A program made the position numbers and the translations under genes. A stretch of 64,000 bases of DNA from Oscillospiraceae bacterium (GTDB lineage: Bacteria; Bacillota; Clostridia; UBA1381; UBA9506), in the NCBI GenBank assembly GCA_015068905.1, contig SVJQ01000003.1, positions 51,472 through 115,471 on the forward strand. Direction: 5' to 3'. The notes beneath the pieces are model-generated. The model had not been told where the DNA came from. It ran no database searches and was given only the letters and a program-made list of their open reading frames with translations. Shown piece after piece: positions 50,430-60,973 of the stretch. Position 1 is the first letter of the stretch. Each line of letters begins with the position of its first letter.

Positions 50430-53400
50430 ATGAAAAAAAATATTAGTATATTAATCGTTACAATATTATTGCTTTCATTGCTTCCTGTTGGTTCGGTATC
50501 TGCTTCTGGTAGCACTTCGCTGTCAGCCGATGAAAAGCCCTTGCTTATTTACATACACAAGGACTTCGAATCGCAGGCAGAGGATGAACAACCCTATGGT
50601 TTTCTTCTGACACATAAATCGGGAGAAGAAGTTACTCCCGAGATGATTTCTGTGAAAAAGATTGAAAAAAACGGTAACCCTGACAACAAGGCAATGCATG
50701 TTGCCGGGGTCACGGTTACTAATACCAATCCTCAGGCACGTGCTCGTTATGGGTTGCAATGGGCACCCCTTCAGAAGGATTTTGTCATCAGTTTTAATTT
50801 CCTTGCAGAAAATTTTGAATCAGCAAAAGATATAACAATGTACTATAATGTTACAAGATCCCGTTCCGCAAAATATTGGGATGATTCTGCAAATTATGGT
50901 ATTTCTAACTTTAAACTGTTAGAGATTACTACGGCAGGTAATATTACTTTTAATAAAAATACAACCATTGCAACTGAGATTAAAGCGGGAGTTTGGCACA
51001 GACTTGATATGGTTATACATATGGATAGCCACAAAGCCGAAATCAGTTTTAACGGAGGGGAGGCAGTATCTGCATCAATTCCTTCCGCAATCGAAAATAT
51101 TGCAGAGCTTAGAATCAATACACCTTTGGTTGATGGAAGCGGCTGGTATTTTGATGATTTCAAGTTTTATGAATCCTCAACATTGATTGATGATGAAACT
51201 GTAGATGCTGAGTGGGAGAAATGGGCCACCCATGAACTTTACCCCGGAGAAAAATATGAGCTTGGCAGAGTCTTTAATTACGACGTCTTCGTATATTACA
51301 CACTCTACAACAAGTTTCTTGCAAGCGTAGGTGGTAATAAATTTTATAAAGATAACCGAATTCACCACATGGCGGCACCGATTACGGAAGCATCTGACGG
51401 AAGACTGATTATTCCTGTGCGTCAATTTGTGGAAAGTCTAGGGGCGACAGTCTATTGGAACGATGCCACCAAGCAAATGACAATCAACTATGGAGATAAA
51501 AATATTTTATTTACTGTAGGCGATGATATCTATTATATTAACGGAAAACCTGCTAAATTGTATCATCCAGTTAGTATTGTAAATGGTGCTTCCTGCGTTC
51601 AATTGGATGTACTTGTACACCATCTTGGTCTTCAATACACCAGAGAAGGCGATATTTTATGTTTTGGTGACCCTATAGACCTGGATAGAGATTTCGGTGC
51701 TATGGAAGTCAACGCAACAGAGAACACATATGAAGAGGAAATTTTAGCGAGAATTCAAGACTTTTTGACCTTTGACAGACCGAATACAAATGAGCTACTT
51801 AGCATTTATCAATCCCGCTATCCGGATAACGCACACCCCAGACTGATTACTGATGATTTTGAAGCAATCATCAAGGGTATGGAAAAAGAACCGGAGCTTA
51901 AGAAAGCTGTAGAAGCTCTTCTTGTAAGTGCTGAGGACAGACTTTCGGGTGAGCCTGTCACCTACGGTCTTAGTGACGGTGTAAGAAGTACCTTTGCTAC
52001 AAAACTTTACAACAACGGCAGGTCATTTGGCTTTGCGTACAAAATAGCAGAAACACGCTATAACTTAGCAACTACCGAAGAGGAAAAAGCAATTTATAAG
52101 GCAGAAATGCAGAAATATGCAGACCGAGCATGGCTTGATATTGCTAATATGGAGAGCTTCCCGGATTTCAACCCCGGTCATCTTCTCTGCGTAGGCAACT
52201 CGGCAAATGGTGTGGCGTTCTATTATGACTGGATGTACAGTGCATGGACTGATGAACAGCGAGAAGTTCTTGAGGGCATTATATACCGTAATGTACTCCA
52301 GCTGGCACAAAAAGCTTTTTCCCATCCAATATGGACTACATGGACATATGTTTTTACAGGTGACAGTAATCAAACACATATTATCAACAATGGCGTGATG
52401 AGTTGTGCAATTGCTCTGATGGATAAATATCCTGAGCTCTGTTCCGAAATTATTGAGAAGTCACTTAGAAGTGTAGAGCGAGCATATTACAGTTTCTATC
52501 CGGATGGGCAGTGGTATGAGGGTGTATCCTATTGGCAATACACGGTTGACACCCTGCCATTTTACACCAAGACTCTGCTGCTTGCATTTGGAGATGACTT
52601 TGGTATCTTTGATGTCCCTGGTTTTCTTGATACAGCATACTTCCCTCTTGGATTACGCGGCTCAAAGCAAACCTTCCCCTCAGGCGATGATACCGCAACG
52701 TCACCGTATCATAGCATGATGATGTTCCAAGCAGAACAGACAGGTGATATCCCGCTGGCGAAACTTCGTAAGGACAGTATGTCTACCGGAGATTTGATTG
52801 ATGTCGTGTGTTGGGTATACGACACAGACGAGTCAGAATTTGACATTAACGATATGCAAAATGACCGGGTATTCCACTCGTTGGAAACGGGAACGATGCG
52901 TACGGGCTGGAGCGGTAGTGACACGGTGGTATATTTCCATGGTGGTGCTATGGATGCCGGACATGGACACTATGATGCAGGCTCTTTCCAGTTTGATATG
53001 CTCGGTACACGTTGGGCTTGTGAAGTTCCCAAGGAGGATTATAACCTGACGGGGTATGGTGCCTATAATACAAATGATGTTTCCACTAATTATCCTGACG
53101 GTTATCCTTTCACAGGAAGGCATTATTATAGGATTAAGGGCGAGGGTCACAATTTGGTTATTGCCAATTATGCTAACACAGCCAACGGTCTTACAACCGA
53201 ATATGCTGATGTTAACATGTCGGCCAATGTGAAAATCACGAAGGAATCCTTTGGTGAAAACGGTTCCTTTATGATTTCCAATATGACGGAAACCAACGAG
53301 ATCTATGATTGTGCGATCCGTGGGCTGAAGCTTGATAAGGTTAACAATGAAATTGTTATTCAGGATGACTTTATCGCTAAAGTACCTACAGAGTTTTGGT

Positions 53401-54461
53401 GGTTTATGCATACACAGGCGGAAATCGAAATTGCTGAGGACGGAAAGAGCGCAATTCTCACTCGTAACGGTAACCGTCTTCACGCCCAGATTATATCGGA
53501 TGGCGATTATGAGTTTATTGAACTTGCGGCAAAACCTTTGGACCAGCAGGGTTATAACTATGGTGTAGCTATTCCATCCATACAATCGCCGAATGAAGCA
53601 GGTGTACCATCTGAGATGAACGATGTTACAACAACCTATCGCAAGCTTGCGGTAAAAACCAAAACGGACACAGACCATTTTGTTCTTTCGGTTGCTTTTA
53701 ATCCGCTGTATGGGGCTGCAACGGTTCCTGATCATATATCTGAATATGTTCCTATGGAGAAGTGGAAGTTTGAATCTGCAAAAAGAGAGACGATTAACAA
53801 TATTACAGTTGATGGTGTTCAGCTTGCAGGCTTTAATCCGGAAATATATAATTATGGGATTGAAGTGAAGACAGAAAAAGTACCTATTCCTCAGATTGCA
53901 GTTGAGAACAATGATGAAGGTATTGAAGCACAGGTTGTTCAGGCTGTTTCTATCCCGGGCACTGCGAATGTTGTGCTGTCAAGGGCAGGCGAGAAGGTGG
54001 GTGTTTACAGTATCGCCATAACACCGATTAATGATACAAGTAAATTCTATGAGGAGAACCAGATTCCTATCGTTTCCTACGAAGTAACCGATGAGCCTGA
54101 GGCTGAGAATGCAGCAATTAATCTGTTTGATGCTAACCTTGGAACCAAGTTCGCTACCGATGAGCATGGTGGTGCGGTTACGGTGGACTTCGGTGAGGTT
54201 ATCAATGAACTTCATTCAATGAAAATTGCTTGTATGCTCGGGGATACCCGTAACGAGAAATTCAAGATTGAATACTCTCTGGATGGCAAAACCTGGACGA
54301 CTGTATTTGATGGCCAAAACAGCGGCACGACAACGAATTTTGAAGAATTTTTAATTGGCGATGTGCCTGCAAGATATGCTCGTGTAAGCTTCTTTGGAAA
54401 CAGCAATTCTAGCTGGGTAAGTGTAAGCGAACTTTACTTTACACAAAAAGGAGGCGCATAA
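50430..54461 (+). CDS. Multi-domain secreted heparinase II/III-type polysaccharide lyase
   Basis: Protein of 1343 residues: signal peptide (1-25), jelly-roll-like domain (about 40-250), a copper-amine-oxidase-N-like domain (about 290-420: VESLGATVYWNDATKQMTI), alpha/alpha toroid (about 430-780), and heparinase II/III beta-sandwich with GHGHYDAGSFQFD near 842-854. A cadherin-like beta domain (about 1120-1200) and an F5/8-type C domain (about 1210-1343) follow. Candidate catalytic residues are Asn in NNGVMS (651), Tyr/His in EGVSYWQYT and GHGHYDAG. It would cut uronic-acid polysaccharide by beta-elimination; the exact glycan is unknown. Downstream gene starts two bases later. Confidence 0.88.
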   Translation: MKKNISILIVTILLLSLLPVGSVSASGSTSLSADEKPLLIYIHKDFESQAEDEQPYGFLLTHKSGEEVTPEMISVKKIEKNGNPDNKAMHVAGVTVTNTNPQARARYGLQWAPLQKDFVISFNFLAENFESAKDITMYYNVTRSRSAKYWDDSANYGISNFKLLEITTAGNITFNKNTTIATEIKAGVWHRLDMVIHMDSHKAEISFNGGEAVSASIPSAIENIAELRINTPLVDGSGWYFDDFKFYESSTLIDDETVDAEWEKWATHELYPGEKYELGRVFNYDVFVYYTLYNKFLASVGGNKFYKDNRIHHMAAPITEASDGRLIIPVRQFVESLGATVYWNDATKQMTINYGDKNILFTVGDDIYYINGKPAKLYHPVSIVNGASCVQLDVLVHHLGLQYTREGDILCFGDPIDLDRDFGAMEVNATENTYEEEILARIQDFLTFDRPNTNELLSIYQSRYPDNAHPRLITDDFEAIIKGMEKEPELKKAVEALLVSAEDRLSGEPVTYGLSDGVRSTFATKLYNNGRSFGFAYKIAETRYNLATTEEEKAIYKAEMQKYADRAWLDIANMESFPDFNPGHLLCVGNSANGVAFYYDWMYSAWTDEQREVLEGIIYRNVLQLAQKAFSHPIWTTWTYVFTGDSNQTHIINNGVMSCAIALMDKYPELCSEIIEKSLRSVERAYYSFYPDGQWYEGVSYWQYTVDTLPFYTKTLLLAFGDDFGIFDVPGFLDTAYFPLGLRGSKQTFPSGDDTATSPYHSMMMFQAEQTGDIPLAKLRKDSMSTGDLIDVVCWVYDTDESEFDINDMQNDRVFHSLETGTMRTGWSGSDTVVYFHGGAMDAGHGHYDAGSFQFDMLGTRWACEVPKEDYNLTGYGAYNTNDVSTNYPDGYPFTGRHYYRIKGEGHNLVIANYANTANGLTTEYADVNMSANVKITKESFGENGSFMISNMTETNEIYDCAIRGLKLDKVNNEIVIQDDFIAKVPTEFWWFMHTQAEIEIAEDGKSAILTRNGNRLHAQIISDGDYEFIELAAKPLDQQGYNYGVAIPSIQSPNEAGVPSEMNDVTTTYRKLAVKTKTDTDHFVLSVAFNPLYGAATVPDHISEYVPMEKWKFESAKRETINNITVDGVQLAGFNPEIYNYGIEVKTEKVPIPQIAVENNDEGIEAQVVQAVSIPGTANVVLSRAGEKVGVYSIAITPINDTSKFYEENQIPIVSYEVTDEPEAENAAINLFDANLGTKFATDEHGGAVTVDFGEVINELHSMKIACMLGDTRNEKFKIEYSLDGKTWTTVFDGQNSGTTTNFEEFLIGDVPARYARVSFFGNSNSSWVSVSELYFTQKGGA

Positions 54462-54463
54462 TT

Positions 54464-57172
54464 TTGAAAAAGATTTCTATTATTGTGGCGCTGCTTGTAG
54501 TACTTATGAGTTTGCCTATTATTTCATCTGCGCATAGCTCTTCCGTTATATATGTCGACTTTACAGATAGCTCGACTTTTTCCGACTGGAAAACAGGTAA
54601 ATATGGTACTACCGCTGTAACAGAGGATAACCGGACAACAGCAAGTAAATACCTTCGAGGAGGTGTCTATGCCGCAAAAAAACAGGATTTTCATGTGAAC
54701 TCTCCTACATATATCCGCTACAGTAAGTCAACACCCATTAACGGTATGGCCTATGTATATGCATGGGTTTACTATACTGATGTTAACGGCATGCCCACAT
54801 CAGATATACAGATTAAAACCTCCCTGCAATTTAGTTCGGCGGTATATTCTACAAAGACTCTCAGTCCTGGCTGGAATCTTGTGGAATGGGAAATCGCAAG
54901 TAAATATAGGAACGGAACACTGGATATAGTTTCTTTTTATAATGATAATGCAAATTTCTCAGGAGATAACTATAAGACGGCCATTCTCTATATTTCAAGT
55001 ATTTTTTTAACAGACAGTGCAGCAACACAGCCTTCAGTGACATCGAGTTCTGTTAAAGATGGGGCAACCCTTGTAAAGCATAATCTTGGCAAAATAACTC
55101 TCAGCGGTACGGGATTTGCGCCCACTCTGCTTGAGGGCGGCAAGGCAGAATTTGAGCCTTCTGTGGCAAATCACGTAGAGTTTGAGGGCAATGACCTTGT
55201 TATTGTCCTTGATGAAGAAATGCAGTTTGGCACAGACTATAGTCTCACCGTAACAGGTGCGATGGACAAAAACGGTATGGAGTATCTTCCCTACGGGATA
55301 TCCTTTCGTACCCGTGGCGAGAATGAGAACATTCCCCCTGCGGTAGAACTGCTTTCGCCGGAAGGTGGCACAAGATTTATGCCGGGGGACACCATTACAT
55401 TGTCAGCTAAAGCGACTGACGAAGAAGGTGGCACCATCAGCTATGTAGAATTCTTTGCTAATGGAGAGTTAATACAAGGTAGCCGTGTAACAGAGGGCGC
55501 TGATGACATTTACAACTTTCAGTGGACTACAGACATAGATAGCCTTGAAGCGACAGAGATTACAGCACTGGCATGTGATAACAACGACGCTAAAATTGTA
55601 TCTGATAAAGTTTTAGTAACCATTGCTTCTTTTAGAGAACCCATAGTGGAGCTTACATCTCCCACAGAGGGTTCTGTCTATTACCGTAACCTTGCAGGTG
55701 TAATTACCGATACGGCACTTGAACTTGCTTTTACGGCATCGGATGAAGACAACGAAATATGTGCCATCGATTTTCTTGTAGACGGCGAGACGGTATACAC
55801 GGAGACGGAGGACATCTCTATTACATCGTTTAAATTGCCAGATGCTCTTGAAAATGGGGAGCATTCACTATCCGTTGTCGCCTATGATGAATCAGGTTTA
55901 TCTTCTGAGGCTTCTGTATCGGTTACCGTTAAGACTGGCGGTAAACGCTTCCCCGGTTTACTGGAGGAGGACCTAACAGACAGTGCAATGTTTGCAAAAT
56001 GGGATAAAACCGGTAATGCTTCTTTCTACTATGGAACCTTGGCAAATTACAATCATCTATCCGGAATTATACTTCACGGGAATAAACCTGCCGTTGTTGA
56101 AGAAAGCAGCTTGAGCAGAATCTATGTCTCTGCACTTGACAAGGATTCCTGGCAGGTAGATGTGTCTCTGGCATTCGGAGACACACTTAGCGACAGAGTG
56201 GTTAAGCTTGGTACAACGGAGGTTATGACCTTTGCTGCAGGGGGTAATGTTAACTATGGAGGGACTGTAATCGGTAAGTATGTACCCGGAAGCATATATA
56301 CCGTCAGCGCTGTGATTGATACCGTCAATAGCAAGATAACTTGTTTCTTAGATGGTGAAGCAGTAGCCGACCCGAAAAGTGTGACGATCAGCGATTTTCA
56401 AGGCGGAGCTACAATCACTGTGACCCAAAATACCGCTAAAAATGCTGAAAGTGAAACTGCTCTGACATATGCGGGTATCTATAGAATGGCAGATACAGCA
56501 AGGAGCGTTTCTGTTACCTTGTATGATACCGATGGCAACGAGATAACAAATCTTGCTTCGGTCCCCGTTTCTCTGGGAGAGATAGAGGTTACAATGGACG
56601 GAGAAACAAACACCGACACTCTCCTGGGTAATGTATATCTTAAAAATGTATCCAGTGGTGAGCATTTACCAGTTGATTATGTAAACGGAAGACTGATTAC
56701 CAATTCGATACTCAAGAACAATTGCGAGTACCGTATTATCGTAAATTCTTCTGTACAAAACAAAAAAGGAAAGGCATACAGCGGTGCTTATTCCGTCAGC
56801 TTTACGACGGAATCGAAGGATTTTGCTACGGTAAACGAGAGCATATCCTTTAGTAGTGGTACGGATACGATTATATCTTTACCAGATACACCAGGCGAAG
56901 TTACACTTAATATTCCTTTTATTAACCAAACAACAGAAAATGAATCGGTTGTGATTGTTTTAGCGGTATACGAAGGTGTATTTGCAAAGGGCGTTGTTCC
57001 TACTAACGTAACAATTCCGGCGAACACAACCGACCCGCAATCCTTTCCTGCTTCTATAGATCTGGCAGAGTTTATTACAGAAGTAACTGATAATACCGTT
57101 GTTGAAGCTTTTGTAGTAAACAATCTGGATGACCTCGTTCCGGTGAACGATACGATTATTAAATTAAAATAA
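54464..57172 (+). CDS. Large secreted Ig-like/beta-sandwich protein A
   Basis: Protein of 902 residues: signal peptide (to about 23), a carbohydrate-binding-like beta domain (about 27-185), SbsA/Big-type Ig domain with GTDYSLTVTGAMDKNG, Bacterial Ig-like domains (PPAVELLSPEGGTRF..., EPIVELTSPTEGSVY...), a second jelly-roll-like domain (about 490-680), another Ig domain and a C-terminal segment VEAFVVNNLDDLVPVND. No SLH or sortase signal. A partner of the lyase in glycan binding is likely; no enzyme motif seen. Confidence 0.8.
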   Translation: MKKISIIVALLVVLMSLPIISSAHSSSVIYVDFTDSSTFSDWKTGKYGTTAVTEDNRTTASKYLRGGVYAAKKQDFHVNSPTYIRYSKSTPINGMAYVYAWVYYTDVNGMPTSDIQIKTSLQFSSAVYSTKTLSPGWNLVEWEIASKYRNGTLDIVSFYNDNANFSGDNYKTAILYISSIFLTDSAATQPSVTSSSVKDGATLVKHNLGKITLSGTGFAPTLLEGGKAEFEPSVANHVEFEGNDLVIVLDEEMQFGTDYSLTVTGAMDKNGMEYLPYGISFRTRGENENIPPAVELLSPEGGTRFMPGDTITLSAKATDEEGGTISYVEFFANGELIQGSRVTEGADDIYNFQWTTDIDSLEATEITALACDNNDAKIVSDKVLVTIASFREPIVELTSPTEGSVYYRNLAGVITDTALELAFTASDEDNEICAIDFLVDGETVYTETEDISITSFKLPDALENGEHSLSVVAYDESGLSSEASVSVTVKTGGKRFPGLLEEDLTDSAMFAKWDKTGNASFYYGTLANYNHLSGIILHGNKPAVVEESSLSRIYVSALDKDSWQVDVSLAFGDTLSDRVVKLGTTEVMTFAAGGNVNYGGTVIGKYVPGSIYTVSAVIDTVNSKITCFLDGEAVADPKSVTISDFQGGATITVTQNTAKNAESETALTYAGIYRMADTARSVSVTLYDTDGNEITNLASVPVSLGEIEVTMDGETNTDTLLGNVYLKNVSSGEHLPVDYVNGRLITNSILKNNCEYRIIVNSSVQNKKGKAYSGAYSVSFTTESKDFATVNESISFSSGTDTIISLPDTPGEVTLNIPFINQTTENESVVIVLAVYEGVFAKGVVPTNVTIPANTTDPQSFPASIDLAEFITEVTDNTVVEAFVVNNLDDLVPVNDTIIKLK

Positions 57173-57225
57173 TTTGCGATAATTATCATGATCCATAAAA
57201 TACAAAACTGAAAGGACGATTTTAA

Positions 57226-59889
57226 ATGAAAAAAGTGATTAGCATATTGCTTGCTATGACCCTTGCTTTATCATTGGCAGCATTTCCTGCTTTAGCCCTT
57301 GAAAATGCAACGGTTTGTATCACGATGGTAACAGACGGTGACAACTATGATTTTGGTTCACCGATTACGCTCGGAGCAGAGGCAGTAGGTTTTGCCGAGG
57401 AAACAATCTCTCATATTGATCTCTATGCCAATGGCGATAAGCTTCCCGGTTCTATCACTGGCGACAGCGGTACAATGGTCTGGTATGCTCCGGCGGCTGG
57501 TACTTATAACCTGGTTGCGAAAGCCAACTATGTAAGTGGTGCTGAACCTGCGGAGAGTGCAAGCGTAAGCATTACCATTAATTCTAAAGATATTACATTT
57601 ATTTCTATATTTGATACAGATGCTGATATTGAAGGCTGGCGCCGTTATAACACAATCTATGATTCCACATTCCTTAGCGAGGATTATGTAATGTTGGGAA
57701 GCAAATCCGTCGAGATTCCCACGTTAGACACAGATTTTGCAGTAGGTGTATATAACTATAATAATTATGATCCGCAGTTAAGTGTGGCATTAGGTAATTA
57801 TGATACTTTTAATATGCTTGTTTACAATGCTACCCCAGCTGAGATTACACCCGCAAATTACAGAATCACATTATGGGGTACCGAAGGAAAAATCAATTAC
57901 CGAGTTGCTCACAATCAGTCGCTGACCCCCGGTTGGCAACTCATATCCGGGACAATTTCAGACATTGGCAATACCCTTACCGGTTTTCGATTTAATACAG
58001 CTGACTATGGTGTGACTAACGAAAAAGCAACACTTGCAGCTACGAAACTTTACATCAATGCGGTATGGCTTTCTAAAGCTTCTGACAATAAGACACTGAC
58101 TTCTGTACCGTCTATTCCCGACGACCAGGAGAATGTATGTAACGAAATCAAAAAATATAGAATTGATTTTGGCAGCAATGCAATCATTGGCCAAACTGCA
58201 GAAAATGCTGTTACTGTGAAAGAAAATGGCACTGCACTTACAATAGGAGAAGATTATAACGTAGTCTGCGGCAACAGCTATATTGATATTATTTTTGAAG
58301 AGAATCTTAGTGTTAATACTGAATACACGGTGGTTGTAGCAAATACAATTAAAGGCTATCCATACCAAAACTATGCAGGTGCAACATATACCTTTACAAC
58401 AAAGGATACAAACTGTGATAATGCTGAGCCGATTCCTTCTGTAGTATATCCTGCAAGCGGTGCTACCGTATCAGCCAAAACCAAGCTTGCTGCAAAGGTT
58501 ATCTTTAACGGCAGTATCGGTAAGGTGGAATTTTACGAGGGTGAAACTCTCCTCGGGGAAGCAACCGCCCGTACAGGTAATGAATACCAGTGTGATAATG
58601 TAGCCCTTACAGAAGGTGCGCATACTATCCACGCTGTCATTACCAAAACAGATGGCACACCCATCTCAAGTGAAGCAATAAGCGTTACAGCACTGGCAGA
58701 GACTGTCTACTCTTTTTCCGGGGAACTTCGGCATGGAGACCGCATTATCATCAATGAAGAATCCTCGAGAATGACTTCCCTTACAGCCAGCGTTGAAAAT
58801 ACTATTTCTAAGGTTGTATTTAAATTAAACGGTGAGGTTATCGGTGAGGCTACAAAACAACCTTATGAGCAGGAGATTTTGTTTGACACTATCGGTGTAA
58901 ACACAGTCAGCGCTGACATATATGAAGTTACCGGCGAAAAACAGACAGCCTCAATGAGTTATACCACCATTTTAGGTTCTGAGAAAATGTCGTTTAAAAA
59001 TGACTATGAGGATACTACGCAAAGCTTTAACGGCTCAACATATATAGGTGTGGGTATTGCTGAAGATCCTCTGAATAGCAATAACCATATGCTTAAAACG
59101 GAAGTGCTTGCTACCAAAAACCCTAATACTGGAGCTGCATCACAAGGTCACAAAACGTTCCGGTATATGCCTGGCACAACGTCAAAGGTTGAAATGGGCA
59201 CTGCAAAGATGGTGTATGCAGAACTAGATGTTTACAGAGTTAATGTGAACGATAACAGACTTCAGGTTATGATAAGAAAGAATTACGGGGATGGAGTCCA
59301 AACAACACTTTTAGATATAACAAATAACGGTACGGTTTTAGCTGCTGCTACGCCGTATAAATTGAGTTTTATCGTTGACTGCGAAAGCGGACAATATATC
59401 AGTTATATAAACGGAACAGAGTATGCACGTGGTACTCTTGTAGATGGACTCAAGAACCAGACCTTTTTCCATTTTTACGGTGCGCTGTATAATCAGGCAA
59501 TCGGTGGTACAGTTTATTATGACAACTTTAAGCTGACTTCGTATGATATTGATACCACTGAATCTTACGGTGTACTACATCAGGGCAGCGATAATTATAC
59601 AAACCTCGAATATACAAACCTCTCAGGGAATACAGCAGAGGTTGATGCAATGGTTGTCAATACAAGTGGAGTGGGAGAAAGTTTCGTAAGAATTATTGCT
59701 GTATATGATAACAACAATAACCTCCTGAGCGTTACTACGCCCAAAACTATCAATATTGTAGATAATGGTGTTAATTATGAAACATACTCTGTTAACCTGA
59801 AATATGGTGACAAACAGGGCACGAAAGTCAAGATATTTACCTGGGACAGTATGGAAGGCCTTAAGCCTGTTAAGGGATTTAAGTCATAA
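57226..59889 (+). CDS. Large secreted Ig-like/beta-sandwich protein B
   Basis: Protein of 887 residues with the same plan as its neighbour: signal peptide ending near SLAAFPALA, Ig-like domains (TVCITMVTDGDNYDFG..., PIPSVVYPASGATVS...), a CBM-like domain near 125-275, and a concanavalin-like domain near 585-770 with MSFKNDYEDTTQSFNGS. Its C-terminal domain ends VKIFTWDSMEGLKPVKG, a tail often seen in clostridial surface polysaccharide-binding proteins. Starts after GAAAGGACG. Probably secreted glycan-binding; no catalytic motif. Confidence 0.8.
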   Translation: MKKVISILLAMTLALSLAAFPALALENATVCITMVTDGDNYDFGSPITLGAEAVGFAEETISHIDLYANGDKLPGSITGDSGTMVWYAPAAGTYNLVAKANYVSGAEPAESASVSITINSKDITFISIFDTDADIEGWRRYNTIYDSTFLSEDYVMLGSKSVEIPTLDTDFAVGVYNYNNYDPQLSVALGNYDTFNMLVYNATPAEITPANYRITLWGTEGKINYRVAHNQSLTPGWQLISGTISDIGNTLTGFRFNTADYGVTNEKATLAATKLYINAVWLSKASDNKTLTSVPSIPDDQENVCNEIKKYRIDFGSNAIIGQTAENAVTVKENGTALTIGEDYNVVCGNSYIDIIFEENLSVNTEYTVVVANTIKGYPYQNYAGATYTFTTKDTNCDNAEPIPSVVYPASGATVSAKTKLAAKVIFNGSIGKVEFYEGETLLGEATARTGNEYQCDNVALTEGAHTIHAVITKTDGTPISSEAISVTALAETVYSFSGELRHGDRIIINEESSRMTSLTASVENTISKVVFKLNGEVIGEATKQPYEQEILFDTIGVNTVSADIYEVTGEKQTASMSYTTILGSEKMSFKNDYEDTTQSFNGSTYIGVGIAEDPLNSNNHMLKTEVLATKNPNTGAASQGHKTFRYMPGTTSKVEMGTAKMVYAELDVYRVNVNDNRLQVMIRKNYGDGVQTTLLDITNNGTVLAAATPYKLSFIVDCESGQYISYINGTEYARGTLVDGLKNQTFFHFYGALYNQAIGGTVYYDNFKLTSYDIDTTESYGVLHQGSDNYTNLEYTNLSGNTAEVDAMVVNTSGVGESFVRIIAVYDNNNNLLSVTTPKTINIVDNGVNYETYSVNLKYGDKQGTKVKIFTWDSMEGLKPVKGFKS

Positions 59890-59911
59890 TATCGGCGTTG
59901 TTGTAGGTGTT

Positions 59912-59948
59912 CGTGTTTACAGTCCGGGGCTTCCGGACTGTAAACACG
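59912..59948 (+). other. Intercistronic hairpin before the permease genes
   Basis: A perfect 16-bp stem CGTGTTTACAGTCCGG with its complement and a GGCTT loop, with no T-run. It separates the secreted-protein block from the permeases and could stabilise the upstream message or attenuate read-through. Confidence 0.65.
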
Positions 59949-59994
59949 GTCTTTCAAAGAATCCGTATATCCTGTGTTTTTAGGAGCAAGAGAA

Positions 59995-60972
59995 ATGATA
60001 ACTATTTTCAAAAACAAATTAAATTCCAAAGAGAAAGAGATAACACGGCTGACGCCTAAAATGAGTCCTGGTGCGGTGGCGCGGTTCAAAAACAAATATC
60101 TGCCGCTTTATATACTTTTAATTCCGTTCTTACTCTGGTATGCTATTTTCCTTTTTAAACCCTTAGGGGGCCTTGTCATAGCATTTCAGGATTATAGCTT
60201 GTTCAGGGGCATAGAAGGCAGCACATGGGTGGGATTTGCACATTTTCAAAAGTTTCTTTCATCACCGTACTTTCTAAGAGTCTTTAAGAACACGATTGTT
60301 CTTAACCTTTACAGTCTTGTGTTCAGCTTTCCTGCGGCAATCATCCTTGCGCTCTTGCTCAATGAAGTCAAAAATTCTAGCTTTAAAAAGAGTATACAGA
60401 CCATAACATATATGCCGCACTTTATATCTACAGTTGTCATTGCGGGTATTGTTATCAATATGCTTTCACCCAGCTATGGTATTATTACAAACATTGTAGA
60501 AAAAATTACCGGTGAAAGGATATTCTTCCTTACTAAGCCGGAGTTTTTCCGTCCTATTTACATTATTCAGGGCATCTGGCACAATGTTGGTTTTAACTCA
60601 ATTATTTATGTTGCGGCACTTTCCGGACTTGATATGCAGCTTTATGATGCTGCAGCAATTGATGGTGCAAATAAGTGGAAAAGAACGATACATATTACCA
60701 TCCCCGGTATTCTTCCTACGATTATGACGATGCTGATACTCAGAATAGGTGAGCTTCTGTCATCAAGTACAGAAACCATCCTTCTGTTGTACCAACCTGC
60801 GACTTATGAGGTATCCGACGTATTAGGAACATACATATTCCGTGAAGGTCTCGCTAATGCAAACTATGATTATTCTTTAGCCGTTTCGCTTTTTGATACG
60901 GTTATAGCCTATCTATTAGTTTTTGGTGCAAATAAGCTTAGCAAAAAAATGACGGAAGTGGGGTTGTGGTAA
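59995..60972 (+). CDS. ABC sugar permease (LplB-like)
   Basis: Inner-membrane component of about 325 residues. Six transmembrane segments; the EAA loop YDAAAIDGANKWKRTIHITIPGILP is intact and marks the type I carbohydrate permease family. The start at 59995 follows TAGGAGC. Pairs with the next gene; the ATPase is not encoded nearby and is expected to be a shared MsmX-like protein elsewhere. Confidence 0.93.
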   Translation: MITIFKNKLNSKEKEITRLTPKMSPGAVARFKNKYLPLYILLIPFLLWYAIFLFKPLGGLVIAFQDYSLFRGIEGSTWVGFAHFQKFLSSPYFLRVFKNTIVLNLYSLVFSFPAAIILALLLNEVKNSSFKKSIQTITYMPHFISTVVIAGIVINMLSPSYGIITNIVEKITGERIFFLTKPEFFRPIYIIQGIWHNVGFNSIIYVAALSGLDMQLYDAAAIDGANKWKRTIHITIPGILPTIMTMLILRIGELLSSSTETILLLYQPATYEVSDVLGTYIFREGLANANYDYSLAVSLFDTVIAYLLVFGANKLSKKMTEVGLW

Positions 60973-60973
60973 G

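Noticed and set aside
52833..53735. 300-residue minus-strand ORF
   Set aside because: Antisense to the strongly supported lyase gene; composition is rich in Ile, Val and Arg as expected for a shadow frame, with no ribosome site or motif.
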